A stretch of DNA of 64,000 bases from Collimonas sp. OK242. Its GTDB lineage: Bacteria > Pseudomonadota > Gammaproteobacteria > Burkholderiales > Burkholderiaceae_D. Where the stretch lies: the NCBI RefSeq assembly GCF_900107095.1, contig NZ_FNOR01000009.1, positions 62,001-126,000 on the forward strand, written 5' to 3'. The notes below the pieces were generated by a model. The model had not been told where the DNA came from. It was given only the letters and a program-made list of their open reading frames with translations, and did no database searches. This document shows, one piece after another, positions 29,462 through 37,558 of the stretch (the stretch's first letter is position 1; each line of letters begins with the position of its first letter). Made by a program: the position numbers and the translations under genes.

Positions 29462-29842
29462 ATGACCCTCACCACTCTGGTTAGCGGCGGTTCAGCCAAT
29501 TTGCGCGAGGCCGCCATCAACCTCGCCATAAAGCAAGATCTGGCACGTAGTGGCCAGTACTTCGGCACGGCACTCATACTGGAAGGCCTGGCCGACGGTA
29601 AGCCGGCCGAATTACCACACGAACTCGCGCATGCTCTCGATATTAAACGGATCGCACCCGGCTGCTTTTGCTGTATTGGCAACCTGACTCTGCGTGTCAC
29701 CTTGAACCGCCTGCTGCGCAAACCGCCGGCACGGCTGTATATCAGCATCGCCGATAGCACGCATCTGGCGCAGCTACGTGATTTCCTGTCCGACGCCCCA
29801 TACGACGCTTTCCTCGAGATGACCCCGGACCTTGTCGTCTGA
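29462..29842 (+). CDS. short G3E GTPase-like (CobW-related) protein with a degenerate P-loop
   Basis: A 126-residue protein. TTLVSGGSANLREAAINLAI lies where CobW/G3E proteins have the GxxGxGKT loop, but the Lys-Thr is missing. CFCCIGNLTLRVTLNRLLR corresponds to the metal-binding CxCC region, and ARLYISIADS to the following strand. The C-terminal half of normal G3E proteins is absent. It probably cannot hydrolyse GTP but may still bind a metal. It begins 29 bases after the NtrX-like gene and may be cotranscribed. The relationship is by eye and moderately sure; the function is unknown. Confidence 0.6.
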   Translation: MTLTTLVSGGSANLREAAINLAIKQDLARSGQYFGTALILEGLADGKPAELPHELAHALDIKRIAPGCFCCIGNLTLRVTLNRLLRKPPARLYISIADSTHLAQLRDFLSDAPYDAFLEMTPDLVV

Positions 29843-29989
29843 CAATTGCCGACTTATTTCCATCGTATCGTGCGGCTATGCAGCATTTTTTTGCGCAAGG
29901 ACGCAACTTTCCACGGATTTATGCGCTCTAATTAGGCGCTTCGAACAATCAAAAAAATAATATCGATAGCAACAGCCTATATACACTCT

Positions 29990-30017
29990 TTAACAAATCC
30001 TATTAGCACTCAATAAT
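29990..30017 (+). promoter_or_regulatory. candidate sigma70 promoter of rpoH
   Basis: TTAACA (29990-29995) and AATAAT (30012-30017) are separated by 16 bases. The -10 element lies inside the CIRCE operator spacer, so HrcA bound there would block RNA polymerase. This is the best match in the 257-base gap. Confidence 0.5.
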
Positions 30018-30029
30018 AGAGAGTGCTAA
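30003..30029. promoter_or_regulatory. CIRCE operator (HrcA-binding site) upstream of rpoH
   Basis: TTAGCACTC, nine bases, then GAGTGCTAA: a perfect match to the CIRCE consensus with the standard nine-base spacing. CIRCE is bound by the heat-shock repressor HrcA, usually before groESL and dnaK. Here it lies 71 bases before the rpoH start codon and overlaps the likely promoter. Confidence 0.95.
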
Positions 30030-30099
30030 TATATCCAAGTCAAACGTCTGATCGTTGATCTACCGGCAGTGTTAACTGACCGGACAGCAAGGAGAAAGA

Positions 30100-30999
30100 A
30101 TGAAGAATCCATCAGTCAACACAGCTCTAATGCCTACCGACACCAATGCCTTGGCGCTCGGCTTTTCTGGCACGCTGGGGAATATCGATGCGTATATCTC
30201 GGCAGTCAATCGTCTGCCGATGTTGACACATGATCAAGAAATTTCACTGGCGCAACAATTGCGCGACAAAAACGACCTCGGCGCTGCTCAAAAGCTGGTG
30301 CTGTCGCATTTGCGCCTGGTGGTGTCGATCGCGCGCGGCTATCTCGGCTACGGCTTGCCGCATGCCGACCTGATCCAGGAAGGCAATATCGGCCTGATGA
30401 AGGCAGTCAAACGTTTTGATCCGGACCAAGGCGTACGGCTGGTGTCATATGCAATGCATTGGATCAAGGCCGAAATGCATGAATACATTCTGAAAAACTG
30501 GCGTTTGGTGAAAGTAGCCACCACCAAAGCACAGCGCAAACTGTTTTTCAACCTGCGCAGCCACAAAGAAGGTCTGGACGCCATGACGCCGAGCCAGGTG
30601 GATGCCTTGGCCAAGACCCTCAACGTCAAGCGTGAAGAAGTGATCGAGATGGAAACGCGCCTGACCGGCCGTGACATCGCGCTGGAAGCGCCGACTGACG
30701 ACGATGACGATAAATTTGCACCGATCGCCTATCTGTCGACCGAAGCGCAAGAACCCAGCAAAGTGCTGGAAGCGCAACGCTATGACCGCATGCAGTCGGA
30801 AGGGCTGGAATCGGCCTTGAGCAAGCTGGATGTTCGTTCACGCCGTATCGTGGAAGCACGCTGGCTGGCCAACGATGACGGTTCCGGCGCCACCTTGCAT
30901 GAACTGGCGGATGAGTTTGGCGTGTCCGCGGAACGGATACGGCAAATTGAAGCGGTTGCACTGAAGAAGATGAAGGGTTCGCTGGCAGCGTTTGCCTGA
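30100..30999 (+). CDS. rpoH: RNA polymerase heat-shock sigma factor (sigma-32)
   Basis: A 299-residue sigma-70 family factor. Region 2 has AQKLVLSHLRLVVSIARGY, DLIQEGNIGLMKAVKRFDPD and RLVSYAMHWIKAEMHEYIL. The RpoH box is seen as QRKLFFNLRSHK (about residues 146-157). Region 4 has TLHELADEFGVSAERIRQIE (about 265-284). It directs transcription of heat-shock chaperone and protease genes. AAGGAG lies five bases before the ATG. The long upstream region carries a CIRCE operator, so in this organism rpoH itself appears to be under HrcA control; an RNA thermometer in the leader is possible. Confidence 0.97.
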   Translation: MKNPSVNTALMPTDTNALALGFSGTLGNIDAYISAVNRLPMLTHDQEISLAQQLRDKNDLGAAQKLVLSHLRLVVSIARGYLGYGLPHADLIQEGNIGLMKAVKRFDPDQGVRLVSYAMHWIKAEMHEYILKNWRLVKVATTKAQRKLFFNLRSHKEGLDAMTPSQVDALAKTLNVKREEVIEMETRLTGRDIALEAPTDDDDDKFAPIAYLSTEAQEPSKVLEAQRYDRMQSEGLESALSKLDVRSRRIVEARWLANDDGSGATLHELADEFGVSAERIRQIEAVALKKMKGSLAAFA

Positions 31000-31028
31000 C
31001 GATCCAGTTAAATCCGATTGCAAATAGG

Positions 31029-31053
31029 AAAAGGCAGCCTTGGCTGCCTTTTT
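31029..31053 (+). terminator. rho-independent terminator after rpoH
   Basis: AAGGCAGCC and GGCTGCCTT form a nine-base stem with a two-base apparent loop (opening to four or more in RNA), with A residues before and TTTTT after. It sits about 30 bases after the rpoH stop and may also serve the convergent sco gene. Confidence 0.85.
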
Positions 31054-31091
31054 CATTGCGCGCCGTTAAGATCGGGCGCCGCCTTCGCTGA

Positions 31092-31736
31092 TCACTTCAA
31101 CAACAATTTCAAATCATGGGCGATCGGGTCAGCCCCCTGGCCGTGACGTATGAACAGGCGGATATGGCCTTCCGGATCAAATACATAGCTGCCGGCGGTA
31201 TGGTCCATGGTGTAGCTGCCTGGCGTCTTGCCAGGCACTTTTTGATAAAACACGCGGAATTCCTTGGCCACCTTGTCGGTCGCCGCCTGGTCGCCATACA
31301 GGCCGACGAAATTTGGATCGAACGCCGGCACATATTTGGACAGCAACTCCTGCGTATCGCGCTCCGGATCAACCGTAATGAACAATACCTGCACCTTGCT
31401 TGCCAGCGGCCCGAGTTCCTTCATGACATCGGCCATCTCAACCATGGTGGTCGGACAAACGTCAGGACATTGGGTGTAGCCGAAAAACACTAGTACTGCC
31501 TTGCCCTTGTAATCAGCCAGTGTGCGCGGCTTGCCGGTATGGTCTGTCAGGGCAAAATCGCGGGCGTAGCCGAGCCCGGTGACGTCGGTGTTGATGAAAG
31601 CGCTGTTAGCCGGCGACAGTGTCATCTCCCGGCTGCCGCCTGCCGTGCCGCTACCTGCTTTATCACCACAGGCCGACAACGACAGCGCCATCAGCAGGCC
31701 CGCGAAAATGGAGGCGACAGGAGTCACACGCTTCAT
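31092..31736 (-). CDS. SCO1/SenC-family copper chaperone for cytochrome oxidase
   Basis: A 214-residue lipoprotein-like protein. The signal segment ends LSLSACGDKA, a lipobox. The thioredoxin-like SCO domain carries the copper ligands in GYTQCPDVCPTTM and the distal His in YTMDHTAGSYVFDP. It delivers copper to the CuA site of subunit II from the periplasmic side of the membrane. The start ATG 31736 was chosen because the upstream extension reads as the wrong frame of ctaB. It is the last gene of the oxidase assembly group. Confidence 0.94.
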   Translation of the reverse strand: MKRVTPVASIFAGLLMALSLSACGDKAGSGTAGGSREMTLSPANSAFINTDVTGLGYARDFALTDHTGKPRTLADYKGKAVLVFFGYTQCPDVCPTTMVEMADVMKELGPLASKVQVLFITVDPERDTQELLSKYVPAFDPNFVGLYGDQAATDKVAKEFRVFYQKVPGKTPGSYTMDHTAGSYVFDPEGHIRLFIRHGQGADPIAHDLKLLLK

Positions 31737-31744
31737 GTTTGCTT

Positions 31745-32629
31745 TCAAAATTTGAGATAGTGATCGACCAGCAGAGCGGCGAACAACAACGACAGATAGA
31801 CGATTGAATAAGCGAAAGTCTTGCGCGCAATCAAATCGGTGTAATGCCGATAAATCTGCCATGCGTACCAGAGGAAGATCAGGCCCAGCACTGTCGCGCT
31901 GGCCAGGTAAATCAGGCCGCTCATGCCGACCGCAAACGGCAGCATGGTGGTGGCCACCAAGGCAATCGTATACAGCAGGATCTGGAACTGGGTGAACTTC
32001 ATGCCATGCGTGATGGGCAACATCGGCAAACCGGATTTGGCGTAGTCGTCGCGCCGATACATGGCCAGCGCCCAGAAATGCGGCGGGGTCCAGACAAAGA
32101 TGATCATCACCAGCAGCCAGGCCTGCATCGGCACGTCGTTGGCAATCGCAGCCCAGCCCAGGGCTGGCGGCATGGCGCCGGCCAGGCCGCCGATGACGAT
32201 ATTTTGCGGCGTCGCCGGCTTCAGGATGATGGTGTAGATAATTGCGTAGCCGACAAACGTGGCGAAAGTCAGCCACATGGTCAGCGGATTGACGAAGTTG
32301 TACAGCACCCACATGCCGAGCCCGCCTATCACGCCGGAAAATACCAGGGTCTGGGGCACCGTGATTTCGCCGCGCGCCATAGGCCGCCGTGCCGTGCGCG
32401 CCATGCGCGAATCGATTTCACGCTCGACCAGGCAGTTGACGGCAAAAGCCGCGCCGGCCAGCAGCCAGATGCCGATGGTGGCGGAAATCAGGCGCTGCCA
32501 TTCGGGCAAGCCCGGAGTGGACAGGAACATGCCGATCACCGCGCAAAATACCGCCAGCTGCGTAACGCGCGGCTTGGTCAGCGCCCAGTACTGGGCAATT
32601 CGATTAGGTGGTACGGTCAATGCGGTCAT
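31745..32629 (-). CDS. ctaB: protoheme IX farnesyltransferase (heme O synthase)
   Basis: A 294-residue UbiA-family prenyltransferase (also called cyoE) with about nine membrane segments. The catalytic loop has [20 protein letters not shown] (about residues 65-84), with the second Asp-rich loop [19 protein letters not shown] (about 190-208). It adds farnesyl to heme b to make heme O, the substrate of CtaA. Its start overlaps the ctaA stop by four bases. It opens with the family's [17 protein letters not shown]. Confidence 0.96.
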   Translation of the reverse strand: MTALTVPPNRIAQYWALTKPRVTQLAVFCAVIGMFLSTPGLPEWQRLISATIGIWLLAGAAFAVNCLVEREIDSRMARTARRPMARGEITVPQTLVFSGVIGGLGMWVLYNFVNPLTMWLTFATFVGYAIIYTIILKPATPQNIVIGGLAGAMPPALGWAAIANDVPMQAWLLVMIIFVWTPPHFWALAMYRRDDYAKSGLPMLPITHGMKFTQFQILLYTIALVATTMLPFAVGMSGLIYLASATVLGLIFLWYAWQIYRHYTDLIARKTFAYSIVYLSLLFAALLVDHYLKF

Positions 32630-33792
32630 GGTTGCGGGTTGAGGCGATCAGCAATTGGATGGCTTGGCGCCCCCAAAACCGGGGATACGCGTAAAGCAAG
32701 TCTAGCCTTGTAGTTTAACATGACCAGCAACAGCAGCAGCAGCGCTGCCCCACCGTTGTGCGCCACGGCAATCGCCAGCGGCCAGTTCAGAAAAATAGTA
32801 GACAAGCCGGTAATCAATTGCAAGCCGACAATAATCAGCAGCCAGCGGCCGGTTTTTTGCAAGCCCTGGGTGCGTAAGGCTTTGCAGGCCAGCCAGACGA
32901 CGAAGGCGATCACTACGAAAGCGAAGCTGCGGTGGGTCCAGTGTATCGCCGTCAATGCCTGGAACGACAGGAACTCGCCGTCGGCGGTCATGCCCAGATG
33001 ACGCCATAAGGTAAAACCATTGGCGAAATCCATCTGCGGCACCAGTGCGCCATGGCAACTAGGGAAATCGGTACAGGCAAGCGCGGCATAGTTAGTACTT
33101 ACCCATCCACCCAGGGCGATCTGCAGCACCAATAACAACATGCCGATCAAGGCCGGCTTCACCAAGGCGGCGGCGCTGGCGGCCACCGGTGCATGCGCGC
33201 TTTGACGCGCGCCGAGCCAGGTCAGCATCGCCAGCAAGGTCAGGCCAAGCAACAGATGCGTAGTCACGATCACGGGCTGCAGTTTTTGCGTCACGGTCCA
33301 GGCGCCGAAAGCGCCTTGCAGACAGACGAATAAAAACAGCACAGTTGGAAACCATGGCGAAAACTTGCTTTCCTGCTTATTTTTCCCAGTCGCAGAATTC
33401 CCGGCCTTGAGCCACCGCACCCAGGCGATCACCATCAAGGCAATGATCAGCACGCCGACGCCCATCGCGAAATAACGATGGGTCATTTCGATCCAGGCCT
33501 TCATCACCGTCACAGGGCCATCCGGCAGCGCTGCCTGGGCCGCGCTGATATGCGCATGCGCCTGCAGCGGGTTGGAATGTCCGTAGCACCCCGGCCAGTC
33601 AGGGCAACCGAGGCCGGAATCGGTGAGCCGGGTGAAGGCGCCGAACATGATCAGGTCAAACGTGAGGAACAGCGTCACCCATACCAGCTTGCGATATTTA
33701 TTGGCGTCGCTGGAAACCCAGACCACGCAGAACGCCAGCAAGGCAACCAGCAATCCCATGCTGCCGAGCTGAACTAGCATTGGCGTTGTCAT
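32626..33792 (-). CDS. ctaA: heme A synthase (COX15/CtaA)
   Basis: A 388-residue membrane protein with eight predicted helices. Conserved features are [21 protein letters not shown] (given here as [16 protein letters not shown], about residues 53-68), the heme-ligand His in [31 protein letters not shown] with a second Cys pair, and [11 protein letters not shown]. It converts heme O to heme A for the aa3 oxidase. It is translationally coupled to ctaB. Confidence 0.95.
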   Translation of the reverse strand: MTTPMLVQLGSMGLLVALLAFCVVWVSSDANKYRKLVWVTLFLTFDLIMFGAFTRLTDSGLGCPDWPGCYGHSNPLQAHAHISAAQAALPDGPVTVMKAWIEMTHRYFAMGVGVLIIALMVIAWVRWLKAGNSATGKNKQESKFSPWFPTVLFLFVCLQGAFGAWTVTQKLQPVIVTTHLLLGLTLLAMLTWLGARQSAHAPVAASAAALVKPALIGMLLLVLQIALGGWVSTNYAALACTDFPSCHGALVPQMDFANGFTLWRHLGMTADGEFLSFQALTAIHWTHRSFAFVVIAFVVWLACKALRTQGLQKTGRWLLIIVGLQLITGLSTIFLNWPLAIAVAHNGGAALLLLLLVMLNYKARLALRVSPVLGAPSHPIADRLNPQP

Positions 33793-33796
33793 CGGC

Positions 33797-34453
33797 TCAT
33801 CCTATCGCCGAAGCCCGCAGCAGCTTGGACAGGTCTTTTTTGACCAGGCTTGGATCTGCATCCTTGGGGAAACGCATCATCAGATGGCCGAGCGGATCGA
33901 TCAGATAGATATGATCGGCGGCGCTGGTATTGGCCTCGGTCGGCAACCAGGCTTTCAGCAAATCCGGCTTCACCCGCAGCAGCCTGGTGCCGTCGTATTC
34001 ACGCATAACCATGGTTGGCAGTGGCTGGTCATCGGTAATCAGCCAGACGCGCTCAATCCGCTCCATTTCCTTGCCTTGCATCAGGCGCAGCTGACGCATT
34101 TCGAACAGCTTGTCCTGGCAAGCTTTCTGACAGTCGCCGCCATCAACTTGCACCATCAGCCATTTACCTTTGTAGGCATCCAGGGCGAGCGGCTTGCCGT
34201 CCAGCGCGGTGCTGCCCAGCTCTGGCACGGGATAATCGCGCGGATCGAGCAGCGCGCCATAATTATTGCGGCTCTGCGGCTTGATGACGTAGTACGTGAA
34301 ATAGGAGGCAATCATGGGCGCTGCGCATATCGCAATCACCGCGAACAATTTCCAGCGGCCGCTCTGGCGCTGCTTATTTTCAGCCTGATTGCCGACCATA
34401 TTATTATCAGCCAGGACGTTGAGCGGCTGGCTTGCTGGTGTTTTCTGATCCAC
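33797..34453 (-). CDS. SCO-like membrane-anchored protein of the oxidase assembly cluster
   Basis: A 218-residue protein with one membrane segment (WKLFAVIAICAAPMIASYFTY starts near residue 34; shown as LFAVIAICAAPMIASYF) and a periplasmic thioredoxin-like domain. Where SCO proteins have CxxxC this one has GGDCQKACQDKLFEM, so two cysteines with a three-residue spacing are kept. The C-terminal half reads HIYLIDPLGHLMMRFP, also SCO-like. A role in copper or thiol handling for oxidase assembly is likely but not proven. The GTG start at 34453 has AGGA upstream and makes a 47-base overlap with surf1; ATG 34399 would avoid it but has no ribosome site. Confidence 0.8.
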   Translation of the reverse strand: MDQKTPASQPLNVLADNNMVGNQAENKQRQSGRWKLFAVIAICAAPMIASYFTYYVIKPQSRNNYGALLDPRDYPVPELGSTALDGKPLALDAYKGKWLMVQVDGGDCQKACQDKLFEMRQLRLMQGKEMERIERVWLITDDQPLPTMVMREYDGTRLLRVKPDLLKAWLPTEANTSAADHIYLIDPLGHLMMRFPKDADPSLVKKDLSKLLRASAIG

Positions 34454-35165
34454 GTCTAAATCCTGTCACAACAAAAAAAATGAACGCCATCACGGCCAGC
34501 GCATACCATTGGAATGCGTAGCCGCGGTGCTTTTCGATACCGAGCGAAGGCCGCGGCCAATCGCGCAGCAGATGGTCTTCGGTGTTGCTGGTTTGCTCGA
34601 TTACGAACGGCTGCAGCTTCAACTTGCTGGCCGCTGCAAATTCGTTTATTCCCAGATTTTGCATAATTGCCTGAGGCTGCGGCGGGGCCGCATCGCCCAG
34701 CTGCAAAACATGGCCGAAATCGCGCCTGACCAGCCCTTCTATCTCAATCATGCCGGCCGGCGTCGGGTAGGACGGCAACTTGCTGCGATCCGCCGGATCG
34801 CGCGGCAACCAGCCGCGTGCTACCAGTATGTAACTATCACCCATCGTGTCCGACGCCGCAAGTTTGAACGGCATCAGCACATAAAACCCGGCGACGCCGT
34901 TCAAGGGACGATTGTCGAGATAGACCGGCCAGCCGGCAATAAATTCACCGCGCAACGCCATGTGTCTATATTCAAGTTGATCGATATCCTGCAATCCGTC
35001 GCCGAATTTGACAGTAGCATCGGCTTCGCGTTGCAGCAACTTGGTTTCGATCGCCTGCTTTTGATCGCCGCGCCGCGTTTGCCATTGTGCCAACGCTATG
35101 CCCAGCACCACCAGCAATACAGTCACTACAAACGGAATCAAGCGAAAACGGAATCTGATTGGCAT
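34407..35165 (-). CDS. SURF1-family cytochrome oxidase assembly protein
   Basis: A 252-residue protein with an N-terminal membrane segment (FVVTVLLVVLGIALAQWQ) and a C-terminal one (YALAVMAFIFFVVTGFRR). Between them are the SURF1 marks YRHMALRGEF, YLDNRPLNGVAGFYVLMPF and LVARGWLPRDPADR. SURF1 helps insert heme A into subunit I. It is divergent from the twin-helix DUF2909 gene, as is usual in beta-proteobacteria. Confidence 0.93.
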   Translation of the reverse strand: MPIRFRFRLIPFVVTVLLVVLGIALAQWQTRRGDQKQAIETKLLQREADATVKFGDGLQDIDQLEYRHMALRGEFIAGWPVYLDNRPLNGVAGFYVLMPFKLAASDTMGDSYILVARGWLPRDPADRSKLPSYPTPAGMIEIEGLVRRDFGHVLQLGDAAPPQPQAIMQNLGINEFAAASKLKLQPFVIEQTSNTEDHLLRDWPRPSLGIEKHRGYAFQWYALAVMAFIFFVVTGFRRGSENTSKPAAQRPG

Positions 35166-35204
35166 TACAATACCGCCTTAGTCTCTATTTTCCTGGCCCA
35201 TAAA

Positions 35205-35405
35205 ATGAAAATCGTCGTTGCCATTGCTTTCATCCTGATCATCGGCAGCCTGTTCTCGGCACTGCTTTTCCTGATGCGCGACAAAGGTAAAAGCAACCGT
35301 ACGGTACAGGCTTTGACCATGCGTGTCGGCTTTTCGGTCGCCCTGTTCATCCTGCTGCTGGTCTTGTACAAATTCGGGTATATTCAGCCGACCGGACTGC
35401 ACTAA
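35205..35405 (+). CDS. DUF2909-family twin-transmembrane protein
   Basis: A 66-residue membrane protein with two helices (VAIAFILIIGSLFSALLFLM and VGFSVALFILLLVLYKFGY) joined by a basic loop, RDKGKSNRTVQALTMR. This is the DUF2909 pattern. It starts 39 bases from the divergent surf1 start and stands alone on the plus strand inside the oxidase cluster, so a role in oxidase assembly is suggested by location. A bidirectional terminator follows. Confidence 0.9.
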   Translation: MKIVVAIAFILIIGSLFSALLFLMRDKGKSNRTVQALTMRVGFSVALFILLLVLYKFGYIQPTGLH

Positions 35406-35464
35406 GCATCGCATCGTTGCTGTAGCGCATTATTTCCGGAACTCTCCTTAGGATCCGCAGTAAA

Positions 35465-35490
35465 AAAGGCCGCACCGAGGTGCGGCCTTT
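35465..35490. terminator. hairpin terminator between DUF2909 and ctaE (convergent)
   Basis: AAAGGCCGCAC and GTGCGGCCTTT form an 11-base perfect stem around CGAG. A-tract before and T-tract after make it able to act from either side; it is placed between two convergent genes. Confidence 0.88.
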
Positions 35491-35549
35491 CGTTTACACG
35501 CTTGATTAATTTAATGCGCTTAATCGATCCGTCTAATCCGCTTTTACTA

Positions 35550-36410
35550 TTACAGCCAGTACACCACGACGTACAAGCCAAGCCAGACCACGTCCACAAA
35601 GTGCCAGTACCAGGCCGCGCCTTCAAATGCGAAATGGTGTTCCGGGGTGAAATGCCCCTTCAGTACGCGGTACAGCACTACCGATAGCATGATGGCGCCG
35701 ATGGTCACATGGAAGCCGTGGAAACCGGTCAGCAGGAAGAATGTGGAACCGTAGACGCCGGAACTCAGTTTAAGATTGAAATCGCTATACGCTTCAATGT
35801 ATTCGGCAGCCTGGAAACCCATGAAGGTGGCGCCCAGCACAATCGTTGCGAACAGCCAGAATGCAGTCTTGGCGCGATGGCCGGAACGCAAGGCGTGATG
35901 CGAAATCGTCAACGTGACGCCCGATGTCAGCAGCAGAGCGGTATTGATAGTCGGGATCGGGAATGGTCCCATGGTGCTGAAGGATTCGATCGTACCGGCC
36001 GGGCCGGCATTGCCCCAATGGGCGGCAAAGTCTGGCCACAACAGTTTGTTGTCGAGGTCGCCCAGCCACGGCATGGAAATGCTGCGTGCGTAAAACAAGG
36101 CGCCAAAGAACGCGGCGAAAAACATCACTTCGGAAAAAATGAACCAGCTCATGCTCCAGCGATACGAGGTATCGATGCGGGCACTGTACAAGCCGCCTTC
36201 GGATTCACGGATGGCGTCGCCGAACCATTTGAATAGCACGACCAGGAAAGACAGGATGCCGATCACGCACAGCTCCGGACCCCACACAACGCTATTGACC
36301 CACGCTGCGGCGCCAGCCATCGTCGCCAATAGCGATGCACCTCCCAACACTGGCCACCTGGATGGGCCAGGGACGAAATAGTAAGGTGCACTACCTTGTT
36401 GAGAACTCAT
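35550..36410 (-). CDS. ctaE: cytochrome c oxidase subunit III
   Basis: A 286-residue membrane protein with seven predicted helices. Typical segments are YYFVPGPSRWPVLGG at the start, the YRWSMSWFIFSEVMFFAAFFGALF helix (here WFIFSEVMFFAAFFGALF), LLLTSGVTLTISHHAL, GFQAAEYIEAY and FLLTGFHGFHVTIGAIML, ending in WHFVDVVWLGLYVVVYW. It stabilises the oxidase core. GGGAG lies six bases before ATG 36410, so the upstream ATGs were not used. Confidence 0.96.
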   Translation of the reverse strand: MSSQQGSAPYYFVPGPSRWPVLGGASLLATMAGAAAWVNSVVWGPELCVIGILSFLVVLFKWFGDAIRESEGGLYSARIDTSYRWSMSWFIFSEVMFFAAFFGALFYARSISMPWLGDLDNKLLWPDFAAHWGNAGPAGTIESFSTMGPFPIPTINTALLLTSGVTLTISHHALRSGHRAKTAFWLFATIVLGATFMGFQAAEYIEAYSDFNLKLSSGVYGSTFFLLTGFHGFHVTIGAIMLSVVLYRVLKGHFTPEHHFAFEGAAWYWHFVDVVWLGLYVVVYWL

Positions 36411-36448
36411 TTCCATCTCCCGATACAAATTTAATTAGTTATTTCATT

Positions 36449-36516
36449 ATTTGCGGGACAGAGCGTAAGTGGCGCCTGGATAAAATTTCGCGCCGAATTA
36501 CTCCATCCTCAACCGA
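36449..36516 (+). repeat. dispersed hairpin repeat, diverged copy 3 (upstream of ctaE)
   Basis: GCGGGACAGAG and GAATTAC are kept, but the inner stem is now GGCGC (36471-36475) with GCGCC (36490-36494) instead of GCCAC/GTGGC, so pairing is preserved by a different sequence. The outer stem is weaker (CTCCATCC in place of CTCTGTCC). It lies between DUF2970 and ctaE, opposite in orientation to them. Confidence 0.75.
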
Positions 36517-36536
36517 GTAAAAATATTTTGCTGCAC

Positions 36537-36752
36537 TTATTTAGCGACAACCAGTTTCACAATCGTGATCAGGATCGCAATAAAAATCAAGGCGCCGAGT
36601 ATGCCGGCTATCACTACATGCACCGGATTCAAACCGGCTGCATCGCTTTCGTAATCTTTCCGCTTACGGACCCCGAAGAACGACCAGAATACGGCCTTCA
36701 TGGTGGCGCCGAATGAGGCTTTGCGACGACTTGCTTCCTTCAGATCCGACAT
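36537..36752 (-). CDS. DUF2970-family small membrane protein
   Basis: A 71-residue protein with a basic N-terminal half (SFGATMKAVFWSFFGVRKRKDYE) and one membrane helix near the C-terminus (VIAGILGALIFIAILITIVK). These match DUF2970, which is commonly encoded between ctaG and ctaE in beta-proteobacteria. The N-terminal segment AVFWSFFGVRKR is the conserved part. An oxidase-related role is inferred from position. ATG 36752 gives the family start MSDLKEA. Confidence 0.88.
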   Translation of the reverse strand: MSDLKEASRRKASFGATMKAVFWSFFGVRKRKDYESDAAGLNPVHVVIAGILGALIFIAILITIVKLVVAK

Positions 36753-36802
36753 TTGATACCCCAAGTTGCTCTGCCAGGTTACCCGGATTCAGGCCGGCTT
36801 AT

Positions 36803-37387
36803 TCAGGTCGGCTTATCCGGCTGCCCCGTAATTTCAAAAAACGTATACGACAGCGTGATTACCTTCACATCTTTAGGTATAGCAGGATCTATGTAAAACA
36901 CCACCGGCATTTCCTTGGCCTGGTTCGGCCCAAGAGTTTGCTGGGTGAAACAGAAACACTCGACTTTCTTGAAGAAAGCCGCTGCCTGCTGCGGTGCATA
37001 ACTCGGAATCGCCTGTGCATCCATCTTGCGCGATTGTTTGTTCACCACTTCATATACCACCTGCGTCATTTCACCCGGATGCACCTGCAGGCTGCTGACT
37101 GTCGGCCGGAAGCGCCACGGGCCTTGCGAATTACCGTCGAATTCAACAGTAATCGTCCGGTTCTTGTCGACCTGGGTATTGGTCGGCGCTTCCACCGTTG
37201 CATCTTTCGGCGTCAGGTAATTGACGCCGGTAATTTCGCAAATCTTTTTATACACCGGCACCAGGCCATAACCGAAGCCGAACATCATCACCGCAATCAC
37301 CGTCAGCTTGCCGAGCATCTGCCAATTCAGTTTTCTCGATTCGGCCTTGGCGCTTCCATTTGCACCCTTGTCTGCAGGATTGGCCAT
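36803..37387 (-). CDS. ctaG: cytochrome c oxidase assembly protein CtaG/Cox11
   Basis: A 194-residue copper chaperone. After a membrane anchor (LGKLTVIAVMMFGFGYGLVPVY) the periplasmic domain has YKKICEITGVN, WRFRPTVSSLQVHPGE and the copper-binding CFCFTQQTL (about residues 140-148), then EMPVVFYIDP. It inserts copper into the CuB site of subunit I. Its ATG follows the stop of the 35-residue gene directly. Confidence 0.95.
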   Translation of the reverse strand: MANPADKGANGSAKAESRKLNWQMLGKLTVIAVMMFGFGYGLVPVYKKICEITGVNYLTPKDATVEAPTNTQVDKNRTITVEFDGNSQGPWRFRPTVSSLQVHPGEMTQVVYEVVNKQSRKMDAQAIPSYAPQQAAAFFKKVECFCFTQQTLGPNQAKEMPVVFYIDPAIPKDVKVITLSYTFFEITGQPDKPT

Positions 37388-37495
37388 CTACTTGAACCAC
37401 AACATCTTGACGAAGATCGCGATGAAGAAGCTCAAGGCAAGCAGACCTACCAGCAATCCGGTACGTACGTTATTAGGCTTTTTCGGGTTACTCAT
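37388..37495 (-). CDS. 35-residue cytochrome oxidase small assembly protein
   Basis: A very short gene between ctaD and ctaG. It starts MSNPKKPNNVRTG and continues with one membrane helix (LLVGLLALSFFIAIFVKML) ending WFK. Its stop is immediately before the ctaG start codon. Such proteins are present at this position across Burkholderiales and are called cytochrome oxidase small assembly proteins; the exact job is not known. The hydrophobic helix, basic start and tight spacing argue that it is translated. Confidence 0.85.
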   Translation of the reverse strand: MSNPKKPNNVRTGLLVGLLALSFFIAIFVKMLWFK

Positions 37496-37558
37496 TTTGC
37501 TCAATCGCACAGAATTGGCGGGCCTGGACTGGCTCTTGCCGGCCACCCGCCGCTGCCA

